Assembly (NCBI GenBank): GCA_900546225.1
Contig: URBZ01000004.1
Location: 1-64,000 of the forward strand
DNA length: 64,000 nucleotides
Origin: an uncultured Rickettsiales bacterium
GTDB taxonomy: Bacteria > Pseudomonadota > Alphaproteobacteria > Rs-D84
Direction: 5' to 3'
The position numbers and the translations under genes were made by a program. This document shows, piece after piece, positions 1-8,313 of the stretch. Numbering within the stretch: position 1 is the stretch's first letter; each line of letters opens with the position of its first letter. The notes beneath the pieces were generated by a model, which was given only the letters and a program-made list of their open reading frames with translations, searched no databases and was not told the origin of the DNA.

Positions 1-852
1 TTATATTCCTGTTTTTACAAAACGCGATGGGATTGTTGCAACCCATTTCAGGCCCAGCATTGCGGGTTTGTTCAAATCATAAATTGGGCGCAGGAACGTC
101 TGCAATATACGCGCCGCGCGCATTGAATGATTTTTGTTTTTTGCGTGCGTAATGATGTCAATCGTACGTGCGCGCTTTTTCAGGTGTGCGCCCCACGATG
201 CAGTGCGGTCGCCGATTTTATTTTTTATCATATCTAAATCTACGCCACCAAAATGCAACAGGTACAAATTTTTATCAATGTGGAAATTTGTACCCTTGAC
301 ACTGTGGAAACCGCTGCCCCAAATGCGGGGGCGGAACAAGACAACTGGTTTTGTATAACGCGTGGATAGAACCGCATATTTGCGCTGGGTCAAAAATGGT
401 GCGTTCATATCCAACGGTTTTTCAGATTCCAAATCCATTCCAACGTCCAGACCCAACCCAGACACCGTCGTGCGATTTTTTATTTTTGCCAGATACTGTG
501 GCAATGTGGTTTTGATGTCTGGGTCAACAACCAAAAATTCATCGCAATCACAACCGATGACAATGTCGTAACCATCGGCGAATAATTTTTTTGCCAAATC
601 AGATAACAGTAATATGCGCGTTTTGTCCCCGCGTTGGCGTTCTTCGTCACGATGCGGTAATTTTTTAATGTTGGCGTTCGCGTGACCCGATGGGATTTTT
701 TGATCCAATCCGTCCAGATAGATATACAGGTTTTCAGACCCGATTTGTCCGCCGTAATATTTAATCCAGCGGTTCAAGAAAAATTCATCATTGCGTGCCA
801 TCGTTACGGCGGCAATACGAATATCAGATTTATGTGGTTGTGTTTTTTTCAT
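1..852 (-). CDS. Family 2-like glycosyltransferase
   Basis: Complete 283-aa protein ending at the window edge (stop at 1-3). The N-terminus (AAVTMARNDEFFLNRW, about residues 14-29) and the NLYIYLDG stretch match the Glyco_tranf_2_4 type of glycosyltransferase. The acidic DCDEF at residues 102-106 is the likely nucleotide-sugar and metal binding motif. No membrane segment or signal peptide is seen, so it should act on the cytoplasmic side. Its start codon lies directly after the stop of the upstream RgpF-like gene, so the two are probably one operon that decorates a surface polysaccharide. The sugar and acceptor cannot be told from sequence. Confidence 0.8.
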   Translation of the reverse strand: MKKTQPHKSDIRIAAVTMARNDEFFLNRWIKYYGGQIGSENLYIYLDGLDQKIPSGHANANIKKLPHRDEERQRGDKTRILLLSDLAKKLFADGYDIVIGCDCDEFLVVDPDIKTTLPQYLAKIKNRTTVSGLGLDVGMDLESEKPLDMNAPFLTQRKYAVLSTRYTKPVVLFRPRIWGSGFHSVKGTNFHIDKNLYLLHFGGVDLDMIKNKIGDRTASWGAHLKKRARTIDIITHAKNKNHSMRAARILQTFLRPIYDLNKPAMLGLKWVATIPSRFVKTGI

Positions 853-1704
853 TTACAGCCCCTCGATAAATATCTTGCGCAAAGCGTGTTTGATACGACG
901 ATATGTGATTTTTATTGGATTGCGTGTCAGCAACCATTTGATATATTCATCGCCCCATGTGCGACGTGCCGATGCCAAAATCATATCGCGCACGTCAGGC
1001 GACACGTTGCGCAAGATATACAAAATGCGATTTCCCAATGCGCCGTTTGCACGACTGAACGCAACCTTTTTCATAAACGGCATACCGTGACGGAACAGGG
1101 CGGCAACATTGTTATACACACTGCGCCCAGGGCAATTATACAGACATGCAAATTTTACGTGATGTGCGCGCAGCATTTCGGTGAATCCCTGTTCGTACAA
1201 GTATGTGATTGACCCCTTGTCCGGCTGATGGGTAATATCGCGCATAAATTCGTCGTACCATGGTGACAAGAATACATTTTTGCGCATACCAATAAACCAC
1301 GACTGAATATGCGGACGCGACGATGCCCTGTTGTATGCCAGACCAAATACATCACAGTTTAATTGTTCCATTTTGCGCAGTGATGGTTCTATGTCCATCA
1401 GTGGGCCATACACAGAATCATTTACCATATACACAAATTCATAGTTTTTCAGGATATCGGCGTCCGCCGCATACATGTATGCACGTTTGTACGAACCGAA
1501 ATCGTATTCACCGTGGCGTTGCGCTGTCGCGTGCAGGACATATGGTGCAACCCGCTGTAATTCAGCGGCACTGCAATCAGAATCCATGCACAGCACGACA
1601 TCGCCGCATGCCGCCAATGCCTGAATATAAAAAATCAGTGATTCATCAATTAAACCGTGGGCATTATAACCCGCCAAAAGAAATAATCTGCGTTTCATGT
1701 ACAT
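853..1704 (-). CDS. RgpF-like polysaccharide biosynthesis protein
   Basis: 283 aa. The motifs GEYDFGSYKRA (about 65-75) and YMVNDSVYGPL (about 92-102) are typical of the rhamnan-synthesis F (RgpF) family found in O-antigen and cell-wall glycan loci. A second in-frame ATG (at 1698) two codons later is an alternative start. No clear Shine-Dalgarno sequence precedes either. The start region lies inside a perfect 17-bp palindrome (1698-1714). It forms a two-gene unit with the following glycosyltransferase. Confidence 0.8.
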   Translation of the reverse strand: MYMKRRLFLLAGYNAHGLIDESLIFYIQALAACGDVVLCMDSDCSAAELQRVAPYVLHATAQRHGEYDFGSYKRAYMYAADADILKNYEFVYMVNDSVYGPLMDIEPSLRKMEQLNCDVFGLAYNRASSRPHIQSWFIGMRKNVFLSPWYDEFMRDITHQPDKGSITYLYEQGFTEMLRAHHVKFACLYNCPGRSVYNNVAALFRHGMPFMKKVAFSRANGALGNRILYILRNVSPDVRDMILASARRTWGDEYIKWLLTRNPIKITYRRIKHALRKIFIEGL

Positions 1705-1714
1705 ATAATGTACA
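1698..1714. promoter_or_regulatory. 17-bp palindrome over start codon (candidate operator)
   Basis: TGTACATATAATGTACA reads as 7-bp arms TGTACAT / ATGTACA around ATA. It covers the start codons of the RgpF-like gene and lies just downstream of a TATAAA-like -10 (1720-1725, minus strand). The position suits a repressor site, or an mRNA hairpin that hides the start. No regulator is adjacent. Confidence 0.4.
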
Positions 1715-1751
1715 CATTTTTTATAGAAATTTCAACAACAGGATAAAAGTC

Positions 1752-1780
1752 AAAAAAATGCGCCATTCGGCGCATTTTTT
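1752..1780 (-). terminator. Intrinsic terminator after typA
   Basis: The stem ATGCGCC / GGCGCAT with loop ATTC is flanked by A7 on one side and T6 on the other, so it can work in both directions. It sits at the typA stop codon. Confidence 0.85.
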
Positions 1781-3608
1781 ATTCAACGTTTTTACGTGTC
1801 TTTTTACGAATGTTGCTGTCCAATTCTTTCTTGCGCAAACGGATTGTGGCGGGTGTAACCTCTACCAATTCGTCGTCCTGAATATAAGACAGTGCTTCTT
1901 CCAGTGACATCTTGCGCGGTGGGGCCAAGAACAGTTTTTCATCAGCAGTCACGCTGCGGACGTTGGTCAGTTCTTTGCCCTTGACTGGATTTACCTCCAA
2001 ATCATTTTCTTTGCTGTGTTCGCCGATAATCATACCGGAATAAACCTCTGTCTGGGGGCCAACAAACAGCGTGCCACGTGGTTGCAGGTTGAACAGGGCG
2101 TATGTCGCGGTGACACCGTTTTCCATTGATACCAGCACGCCTGGACGATACTGAACAATCGGGCCACGATATGGACCATATTTATCGAATACGCGGTTCA
2201 TAATACCCGTGCCACGTGTATCGGTACGAAATTCAGACAGGTAACCAATCAGCCCACGTGATGGCGCAGAAAATACGATACGTGTTTTACCCGCACCGGA
2301 CGCCTTCATTTCGGTGATTGTTGCCTTGCGCTTGGTCATCTTTTCGATAACGACGCCGGAAAATTCATCGTCAACGTCGATAACAACTTCTTCGATTGGT
2401 TCTAATTTTTCGCCGCTTTCATCTTCGTGCATAACAACACGTGGACGCGATACAGACAATTCAAACCCTTCGCGGCGCATGGTTTCAATCAGAATACCCA
2501 ACTGCAATTCACCACGACCAGAAACCTCAAACGATTCATTGTTAGCACTTTGTGTGACCTTTAATGCGATGTTGGTTTCTGCTTCTTTGAACAGACGTTC
2601 GCCAATCATACGTGATGTCAATTTCTTGCCAGATTTACCAGCCAATGGCGATGTATTCACAAAGAATGTCATGGTCAGGGTTGGTGGGTCAATCGGCATT
2701 GCAGGAATTGGTTCTGTAACCGATGGGTCACACAGGGTGTCTGCCACGGTTGCCTTGGAAAAACCGGCAATAACCACAATGTCGCCCGCCGATGCACTGT
2801 CGCGCGATACCTTTTCAACACCGCGGTGTTCTATGATTTTAGTAATCTTGGCATTTTCAATAAATTCACCATTCATATTGATGGCCTTGACCGATTGGCC
2901 GACATGAACTGTACCTGATTCAATTTTGCCGGTCAAAATACGACCGACATAGGGATCAGCCTCCAACGTGGTGGCCAACATAGAAAATGGCGCGTCCAGT
3001 TGGCAACGCGTGCCATTGCAATCAGGTGCCGGTACATGATTTACAATCAGTTCAAACAGTGGGGTTAAATCCTTGTGTTCGTCATTCAAATCGCGTACCG
3101 CCCAACCATCACGACCAACCGCATAAAGATATGGGAAGTCCAACTGTTCATCGGTTGCACCCAGTTTATCAAACAGATCGAATGTTTCGCTCAGCACTTC
3201 ATCGGGACGGGCATCAGAACGGTCAACCTTGTTTATGCAAACAATTGGACGCAGCCCCAGTTTTAATGCCTTGGACAAAACGAACTTGGTCTGGGGCAGG
3301 GGCCCTTCGGCTGCGTCAACCAACAGAACCACACCGTCAACCATGGACAAAATACGTTCCACTTCGCCGCCAAAGTCCGCGTGCCCTGGGGTATCAACGA
3401 TATTGATTTTATAATCGTGCCACAAAATAGATGTTGGTTTTGCCGAAATAGTAATACCGCGTTCACGTTCAATATCGCCACTGTCCATGACGCGATCTTC
3501 AACCTTTTCGTTTGCGCGGAATGTGCCGGCCTGTTTTAACATATTGTCGACCAAGGTCGTTTTGCCGTGGTCAACGTGTGCAATGATTGCAATATTGCGA
3601 ATATTCAT
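1779..3608 (-). CDS. typA: Translational GTPase TypA/BipA
   Basis: 609 aa, the usual TypA length. G1 is AHVDHGKTTL (about 10-19), followed by RERGITI, DTPGHADFGGEV and NKVDRSDARP. Then come EF-Tu-like domain 2, EF-G-like domains III and V, and the TypA C-terminal domain (YRGPIVQYRPGVLVS, PRGTLFVGPQTEVYSGMIIGEH). It is a ribosome-binding GTPase used in stress and in 50S assembly. It is a single-gene unit with its own promoter (-10 near 3645) and a terminator at 1752-1780. Confidence 0.97.
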   Translation of the reverse strand: MNIRNIAIIAHVDHGKTTLVDNMLKQAGTFRANEKVEDRVMDSGDIERERGITISAKPTSILWHDYKINIVDTPGHADFGGEVERILSMVDGVVLLVDAAEGPLPQTKFVLSKALKLGLRPIVCINKVDRSDARPDEVLSETFDLFDKLGATDEQLDFPYLYAVGRDGWAVRDLNDEHKDLTPLFELIVNHVPAPDCNGTRCQLDAPFSMLATTLEADPYVGRILTGKIESGTVHVGQSVKAINMNGEFIENAKITKIIEHRGVEKVSRDSASAGDIVVIAGFSKATVADTLCDPSVTEPIPAMPIDPPTLTMTFFVNTSPLAGKSGKKLTSRMIGERLFKEAETNIALKVTQSANNESFEVSGRGELQLGILIETMRREGFELSVSRPRVVMHEDESGEKLEPIEEVVIDVDDEFSGVVIEKMTKRKATITEMKASGAGKTRIVFSAPSRGLIGYLSEFRTDTRGTGIMNRVFDKYGPYRGPIVQYRPGVLVSMENGVTATYALFNLQPRGTLFVGPQTEVYSGMIIGEHSKENDLEVNPVKGKELTNVRSVTADEKLFLAPPRKMSLEEALSYIQDDELVEVTPATIRLRKKELDSNIRKKTRKNVE

Positions 3609-3642
3609 GTGTTTTGCCTTAAAATTTTTTCGTAAACGCTAG

Positions 3643-3671
3643 ATTATACCATAATTTTCAAAATTCAAGAA
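3643..3671 (-). promoter_or_regulatory. typA promoter
   Basis: On the minus strand TTCTTG (3666-3671), a 17-bp spacer and a perfect TATAAT (3643-3648). The start is about 28 nt into the transcript, preceded by AAGG. Confidence 0.5.
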
Positions 3672-3697
3672 ATTATGATTAAAAATTACTTAAAAAA

Positions 3698-3725
3698 TTG
3701 ACATTTTGATACATTTGTCTATCAT
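3698..3725 (+). promoter_or_regulatory. Sigma70-type promoter of the 3752 gene
   Basis: Perfect TTGACA (3698-3703), 16-bp spacer, TATCAT (3720-3725). The transcript would start near 3732, giving a short leader with AAGGGG about 10 nt before the ATG. Confidence 0.6.
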
Positions 3726-3751
3726 TATTGAAAACAAGGGGCAAATATATT

Positions 3752-4231
3752 ATGAACAGATTTGATTTATTGTATGTTGATTGGGATAAAACGATTGCAA
3801 AGTTTTTTGCATCGGTCGAAGATGTGTTGAGCGCGAATTATGAACGCTTGGCACGCAAGACAAAGAAATCAATTGATTTTTACGCCGAAGCGCAAGAGTT
3901 TAATCGCGCTTTTGACAAGTTGCACAAAATCGCAGAAAATCCGCGTAAATATGCGGACTATGCCACACGCGTCAAAGAAGATATGGTTATCGCGCCCAGT
4001 GTGTTTATTCCATATGGTACACAAGACAATTCGCTGTGTTTGGGGTATGCGCAAATGATGCACGCATTGGAAAACTTTTACAGAAATGAAAAGTTTGATT
4101 TTGAACAGCAAAACTTGCTGGTTGCGATAAAGAAATGGAATTACACAGTGTCAAAAAACAAATTCAAAGATTTGTATTTTGGGTTATTACCGCTGAAATA
4201 TTTCGCAACGAAAAAGCAATTCCAGAAATAA
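3752..4231 (+). CDS. Uncharacterised 159-aa protein
   Basis: Not recognised. I chose the ATG at 3752 (MNRFDLLYVDWDKTIAKFF) over an upstream in-frame TTG at 3728 because AAGGGG lies about 10 nt before it and the promoter at 3698-3725 fits. The protein is soluble, charged and aromatic-rich, with no signal peptide or membrane helix. The opening VDWDKT is faintly like an aspartate-phosphatase motif but the rest gives no support. It is a single-gene unit between typA and serS, with a shared terminator. It is probably lineage-specific. Confidence 0.6.
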   Translation: MNRFDLLYVDWDKTIAKFFASVEDVLSANYERLARKTKKSIDFYAEAQEFNRAFDKLHKIAENPRKYADYATRVKEDMVIAPSVFIPYGTQDNSLCLGYAQMMHALENFYRNEKFDFEQQNLLVAIKKWNYTVSKNKFKDLYFGLLPLKYFATKKQFQK

Positions 4232-4242
4232 ATTACGTAAAT

Positions 4243-4268
4243 AAAAAAAACGGGGCAACGCCCCGTTT
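4243..4268. terminator. Bidirectional terminator
   Basis: CGGGGC-AAC-GCCCCG stem with A8 to the left and TTT to the right. It serves the convergent 3752 gene and serS. Confidence 0.85.
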
Positions 4269-4269
4269 C

Positions 4270-5547
4270 TTAATGTTTGCCACCAATCTTGGTGCGACCA
4301 CCCATCAATGCCTGCAATTTTTTTGGAATATTCACACTGCCATCTGCATTTTGATGATTTTCCAATACAGGAACCAATGCACGTGGTACGGCGATGCCCG
4401 TATTATTCAGTGTCGCAACGTATTGAACATCGCCATTTGCATCGCGATATCGGGTGTTTGTGCGGCGCGCTTGGAATTGACCGATGGACGAACAACTGCC
4501 CAGTTCTTTATACGCGTTTTCGGACGGAACCCATGCCTCGACATCGTTCATCTTAACCTTGTTAAAGCCCATGTCGCCGGTGGAATTTGCAATTACGCGA
4601 TATGGTAATTCCAAATCTTCCATAACCTCGCACAGGTTGTTCAAAATGTGTTCGTGCATTTCGTTCGATTGCGCTGGGGTACAATAGATATATTGTTCCA
4701 CTTTGTTAAACTGGTGAAAACGGGCCAGTCCCCGTGTGTCGCGACCCGCCGCGCCGGCCTCTTTGCGGAAGCAGGGCGAAAATCCCGCGTATTTAATTGG
4801 CAAATCGCGTTCGTTCAGAATTTCACCACTGTGCAGCGAATTTAGAATGATTTCTGCGGTGCCCGCCAAACAACGATCTGTGCCCGCCAACATAAATACG
4901 TCATTGTCCATCACCGACAGGTCAGAACCCATAAAGTGACCCGCGTCGAAAATGGTTTGTGGTTTTGTAATAGATGGGCATTCAATAAATGTGAACCCCT
5001 TTGCAATCAATTTCTGAATAACGTACGTTTCAATCGCCAGTTGTAATTCGGCGGCTTCGCCAACCAATGCGTATGTGCGTGTGCCACAAATCTTGCCAAT
5101 TTTTTCAGGCAACCACCAACCATTCATGTCCAGCAAATCCCACTGGGCACGTGGGGTGAAATCAAATTCGCGTGGTGCGCCGACACGACGAACCTCTACG
5201 TTTGCACTGTCGTCTGGGCCGATGGGGGCAGACGCATCGGGAATTTGTGGTACGCGATGCATTAAATCATTCAGTGCGGCCTCTTTGTCCGCTAATTCTG
5301 CCATATCGGCGGCGATTTCGTTTGCAATTTCTTTGCTGCGTGCAATCAATGGTGCTTTGTCGGTTGCAGTTGGGATTTCACGCGTAACCTTGTTCTTTTC
5401 CGCGGTCATTGTTTGTGTCGCGGTTTTTAATTCACGCACACGTGCGTCCAGTGATAACAATTCGTCAACATGGTCTTCGAACCCTTTGACGCGACATGCG
5501 TTTTTTACCACGTCTGGGTTTTCGCGAATAAATCTGATATCCAACAT
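4270..5547 (-). CDS. serS: Seryl-tRNA synthetase
   Basis: 425 aa, normal for bacterial SerRS. The N-terminal arm (MLDIRFIRENPDVVKNACRV, then charged heptads to about residue 100) is the tRNA-binding coiled coil. The class II catalytic core follows, with motif 2 (CFRKEAGAAGRDTRGLARFH) and motif 3 near the C-terminus (NNTGIAVPRALVPVLE). It charges tRNA-Ser in the cytoplasm. AAGGA precedes the ATG. A serine-containing leader peptide and two small hairpins lie between the promoter and the gene (5548-5703), suggesting control by serine charging. Confidence 0.97.
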   Translation of the reverse strand: MLDIRFIRENPDVVKNACRVKGFEDHVDELLSLDARVRELKTATQTMTAEKNKVTREIPTATDKAPLIARSKEIANEIAADMAELADKEAALNDLMHRVPQIPDASAPIGPDDSANVEVRRVGAPREFDFTPRAQWDLLDMNGWWLPEKIGKICGTRTYALVGEAAELQLAIETYVIQKLIAKGFTFIECPSITKPQTIFDAGHFMGSDLSVMDNDVFMLAGTDRCLAGTAEIILNSLHSGEILNERDLPIKYAGFSPCFRKEAGAAGRDTRGLARFHQFNKVEQYIYCTPAQSNEMHEHILNNLCEVMEDLELPYRVIANSTGDMGFNKVKMNDVEAWVPSENAYKELGSCSSIGQFQARRTNTRYRDANGDVQYVATLNNTGIAVPRALVPVLENHQNADGSVNIPKKLQALMGGRTKIGGKH

Positions 5548-5703
5548 TTTCTAAATCCTTGTTTTTATATATGCTTAATAATAAAGTCGTGCGATGAAAA
5601 TCGCAATTATTTTATGTAATCAAATATGCAAAAATTATTCCCCCAACGGGGACGAGATGCGACTGAAAAATACATAAATATCTGACATAACGCGGGTATT
5701 ATA
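5548..5703 (-). promoter_or_regulatory. serS leader with two hairpins (candidate attenuator)
   Basis: Minus-strand leader between the -10 box and serS. It holds a 17-codon ORF (5635-5688), hairpin 1 at 5639-5652 (TCCCC-GTTG-GGGGA, followed by ATAATTTTT) and hairpin 2 at 5591-5604 (GCGAT-TTTC-ATCGC). Hairpin 1 starts at the first base of the last Ser codon. The thrS leader has the same plan and nearly the same second hairpin. Ribosome-dependent attenuation is inferred. Confidence 0.65.
5635..5688 (-). CDS. Ser-containing leader peptide of serS
   Basis: 17 codons plus TAA: MSDIYVFFSRISSPLGE. Four serines use four different codons (TCA, AGT, TCG, TCC). The last two are adjacent and followed by Pro-Leu-Gly-Glu-stop. 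The ATG is 9 nt after the -10 box, so the message is likely almost leaderless. Too short for homology; the case rests on geometry shared with the thrS leader. Confidence 0.6.
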   Translation of the reverse strand: MSDIYVFFSRISSPLGE

Positions 5704-5726
5704 ATTTTATTTCGGGGCAAAATCAA
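5698..5726 (-). promoter_or_regulatory. serS promoter
   Basis: Minus strand: TTGATT (5721-5726), 17-bp spacer, perfect TATAAT (5698-5703). It places the transcript start at or within about 3 nt of the leader-peptide ATG. Confidence 0.65.
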
Positions 5727-5734
5727 TATAATCT

Positions 5735-5763
5735 TTGATTTGCGCATGGCGCATAGTTATGTT
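5735..5763 (+). promoter_or_regulatory. trxB promoter
   Basis: TTGATT (5735-5740), 17-bp spacer, TATGTT (5758-5763). Transcription would start near 5770, 30 nt before the gene, leaving room for the AAAAAGGAAAG ribosome site. Confidence 0.45.
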
Positions 5764-5801
5764 ATGCTGGGCGCAGATAATTATAAAAAGGAAAGAATGT
5801 C

Positions 5802-6707
5802 ATGACCGATATTGTTATGTATGATGTAATTATTCTGGGGTCTGGGCCGGCGGGTCTGACGGCGGCATTGTATTGCGCGCGCGGTGGGAAAAAGACCATC
5901 GTTCTGGGCGGTGATACACTGGGCGGCCAGATGGCGGGCATTGCCAAATTGGAAAATTACCCGGGGTGGGCCGGCAATGGCGCAGAACTGGCGGAATTTA
6001 TGAAAAATCAGGCAACGTCGTTTGGGGCAGAGGTTGTATTCACATCGGCCAAAAGTATTTCAGGTGATGCGATTGGCGCGTTTAATGTTGCGTGTGATAA
6101 CGGCAAAAAATATGTCGGTAAATCTGTTATCATCGCAACGGGCGCGTCCCCACGTAAGTTGGAAATCGCCGGTGCGCGTGAACTGTTTGGCAAGGGGGTT
6201 TCATACTGTGCCACATGTGACGGATTCTTTTACTATGACAAAGAAGTCATTGTTATCGGCGGTGGTAACAGTGCACTGAACGATGCCCTGTATTTGGCAG
6301 ATATTGCCAAGACGGTCAAGATTGTTTATCGCAAAGGGGCTTTTACGCGGGCAGAGGCAATCGTGCGCAGCCGCGTTGCCGAACGTGAAAATATTGAATG
6401 CCTGTTCAATACCGATTTGGTCAAAATTGAACAGACCGCCGATGACCGCTTGGCGGCAACCACCACCACTGGTGACGTCATCACCGTTGACGGCATTTTC
6501 GTCGCCATTGGGCACGAGGCGAACACAGATTACCTGACCGAAGATGTTGCCCGTGACAACATGGGACGCATCGCACCATCTGCGTTGCCCACCGGTATGT
6601 TTGTCGCCGGTGATGTCGAATCCGATATAAAAATGCAGATTGCCACCGCCGTCGGGACAGGGTGTACGGCGGCCATGGACGCCATTGCATACCTGAATAA
6701 ATTATAA
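5802..6707 (+). CDS. trxB: Thioredoxin reductase
   Basis: 301 aa. FAD-binding GSGPAG at 13-18, redox pair C136-A-T-C139 within SYCATCDGFF, NADPH-binding VIGGGNSALNDA near 152-163, and the C-terminal MFVAGDVES that contacts FAD. It uses NADPH to reduce thioredoxin; a trxA is at 37.7-38.0 kb. AAGGAAAG precedes the ATG. A second Met (5817) is possible. The last codons form the left end of the hairpin element at 6694-6800. Confidence 0.95.
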   Translation: MTDIVMYDVIILGSGPAGLTAALYCARGGKKTIVLGGDTLGGQMAGIAKLENYPGWAGNGAELAEFMKNQATSFGAEVVFTSAKSISGDAIGAFNVACDNGKKYVGKSVIIATGASPRKLEIAGARELFGKGVSYCATCDGFFYYDKEVIVIGGGNSALNDALYLADIAKTVKIVYRKGAFTRAEAIVRSRVAERENIECLFNTDLVKIEQTADDRLAATTTTGDVITVDGIFVAIGHEANTDYLTEDVARDNMGRIAPSALPTGMFVAGDVESDIKMQIATAVGTGCTAAMDAIAYLNKL

Positions 6708-6800
6708 TGGGGCATCTCCGCTAAAACCCGCCAACTCATGTAGCGCTTGTACACTACGTTGGCGGGTTTTAGCGTATCTACCGCCATTCTAATTTATTCA
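6694..6800. repeat. Hairpin element copy 1 (nested inverted repeats)
   Basis: About 107 bp. The ends are inverted repeats (TGAATAAATTATAATGG at 6694-6710; the right end 6784-6800 is its reverse complement at 16 of 17 positions). Inside is a perfect 17-bp inverted repeat (6719-6735 with 6758-6774). The left end overlaps the last codons and stop of trxB. There is no T-tract, so it does not look like a simple terminator. Confidence 0.6.
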
Positions 6801-6802
6801 AA

Positions 6803-6908
6803 TAAAGTTATAATGGCACATCTGTGGCGGTTCTGACGCCGGTCGTGTACCTGTTTTGTACACTCCCTTTGTCACAACCACCACATCTGCACCATTCTAA
6901 TTTATTCA
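6803..6908. repeat. Hairpin element copy 2
   Basis: About 106 bp. The right end CCATTCTAATTTATTCA (6892-6908) is identical to that of copy 1, and the left end TTATAATGG is shared. The internal stem differs: 6824-6837 pairs with 6871-6884 at 12 of 14 positions. Ends and pairing are kept while stem sequence changed, which suggests the fold matters or the units are mobile repeats. Confidence 0.55.
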
Positions 6909-6946
6909 TAATCGGCGGATAAACTTTGCACTCTGAACTTTGAACT

Positions 6947-7444
6947 TTATTTCTTTCCAAAGTGTTTTTTTAGTATTTGGTATGCATTGTTTACCTTGGT
7001 AAATTCGCTGGCGTGTGCATTGCCACCCGTATCGGGGTGGTATTTTTTTGCCAGCGCGCGATACTTTGCGCCAATTTCGCGCATCGTTGCCGTCGGGGGC
7101 AGGTCCAACGTTTTTAACGCATTGCTGATGGTGGCATTCGGGCGTGGCTTTGGCGCGACATGGTCAAATGCGCTGCGCCCCATGATAAAATCATTCAGGA
7201 ATTTTACATAGTCCGCTTCGTCCTTGTTGGCGGCGTCTTTGTCTTTCAGGGGCGCGCCAAATGTTTGGCGTTCCCAGTCGGCCTCGATTTCATCGGGGGT
7301 CATATCGGCATAGAAATTCCAATTCTTGTTATATTCCGCCGCGTGTTCCTGACAGAACCACCAGTATTCTTTCAAATCGCGCGATTTAGGCGCGCGACAC
7401 GTGCCGGCCTTGGTACAGCCAGTATGATCACATTTACGTATCAT
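6947..7444 (-). CDS. J-domain protein with N-terminal Cys/His cluster
   Basis: 165 aa. The C-terminal 60 residues form a J domain (DLPPTATMREIGAKYRALAKKYHPDTGGNAH) with HPD near 136-138, the Hsp70-stimulating motif. The N-terminus carries CDHTGC, a third Cys and WFCQEH, a possible zinc site. The architecture matches small alphaproteobacterial J proteins rather than full DnaJ, as Gly/Phe and CxxCxGxG regions are absent. It overlaps the end of xerD by 4 nt and is last in the lptG operon. The client is unknown. Confidence 0.85.
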   Translation of the reverse strand: MIRKCDHTGCTKAGTCRAPKSRDLKEYWWFCQEHAAEYNKNWNFYADMTPDEIEADWERQTFGAPLKDKDAANKDEADYVKFLNDFIMGRSAFDHVAPKPRPNATISNALKTLDLPPTATMREIGAKYRALAKKYHPDTGGNAHASEFTKVNNAYQILKKHFGKK

Positions 7445-8313
7445 TTTATATCGTCCATTGATTTTGCATGCCCCAGTGGGTGATGTGCCACAACCGTTTC
7501 ACGCAGTTGTTCGGGCATTACATGTGTATAAATTTGCGTTGTTGAAATATCTTCGTGCCCCAGCATTGTTTGTATCGCGCGCAGGTTCGCGCCACCCGCC
7601 AACAAATGCGATGCAAACGAATGACGCAATACGTGTGGTGACACGCGGTGCGGGTCAATGCCAGACAGAACAGCACATTTTTTCAGTATCTTGAAAAAAC
7701 CATCACGGGTGATGTGGCCTGATGCGCCGCTGGACGGAAAAACATATTTTGATTTTTCGTCGTCACGCATCGCCAGCCATTTATTCAATGCCGCAACCGC
7801 GCCCGCGTGCATGGGAACAATGCGTTCCTTGGCCCCCTTGCCATGAATCAATAATTTATCGCCCAGAATTGCGGTTATGGGTAATTCGCATAATTCTGAT
7901 ACGCGCAGCCCCGACGCATATACCAATTCAATCATTGCGCGCAGGCGCACCGAATTTTTTATGTCGCCCGCCGATGAAATCAATAATTCTATTTCGTCCA
8001 CTGTCAAAAATTTAGGCAGGGGGCGCGCCCGTTTTGGTAATTCCAGATTTGCCGCCGGATTTTCTGTGATAATTTTTTCCAGCATTAAAAATTTATAGAA
8101 CCCACGCAATGCGCTGGCGTGACGGGCAATAGACGATGCTTTGTCAGGCAGAGATGCCAGATATTTCTGGACGTCGTCCGCCGTGGCCGACATCAGACCG
8201 CCCGATAATGCCGCATCGGCCGCACGCAAATCAGAACTGTAACTGTCCAGTGTTTTTGCACTGCGTCCTTTTTCAGCGGACAGGGCCTCTAAAAACACAT
8301 CTATATAGTTCAT
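7441..8313 (-). CDS. xerD: Tyrosine recombinase, XerD-like
   Basis: 290 aa from the ATG at 8313 (MNYIDVFLEAL). Longer reading frames upstream would run through the 45-aa gene, whose TGA overlaps this ATG (ATGA). An N-terminal SAM-like core-binding domain is followed by a catalytic domain with Arg (ASGLRVSELCEL), Lys (HGKGAKER), HVLRHSFASHLL, LGHEDIS and Tyr (TTQIYTHV). Length and HHPLGHA tail fit XerD, which resolves chromosome dimers at dif with XerC and FtsK (ftsK is at 17 kb). XerC cannot be excluded without alignment. Confidence 0.88.
   Translation of the reverse strand: MNYIDVFLEALSAEKGRSAKTLDSYSSDLRAADAALSGGLMSATADDVQKYLASLPDKASSIARHASALRGFYKFLMLEKIITENPAANLELPKRARPLPKFLTVDEIELLISSAGDIKNSVRLRAMIELVYASGLRVSELCELPITAILGDKLLIHGKGAKERIVPMHAGAVAALNKWLAMRDDEKSKYVFPSSGASGHITRDGFFKILKKCAVLSGIDPHRVSPHVLRHSFASHLLAGGANLRAIQTMLGHEDISTTQIYTHVMPEQLRETVVAHHPLGHAKSMDDIK

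Noticed and set aside
1323..1907. 194-codon plus-strand frame across the RgpF-like gene and typA end
   Set aside because: It runs through a terminator and two genes on the other strand; no start signal.
7441..8313. XerD-like recombinase as integrase of a mobile element
   Set aside because: It is embedded in a housekeeping operon with lptG and has housekeeping Xer length; there are no att repeats or cargo.
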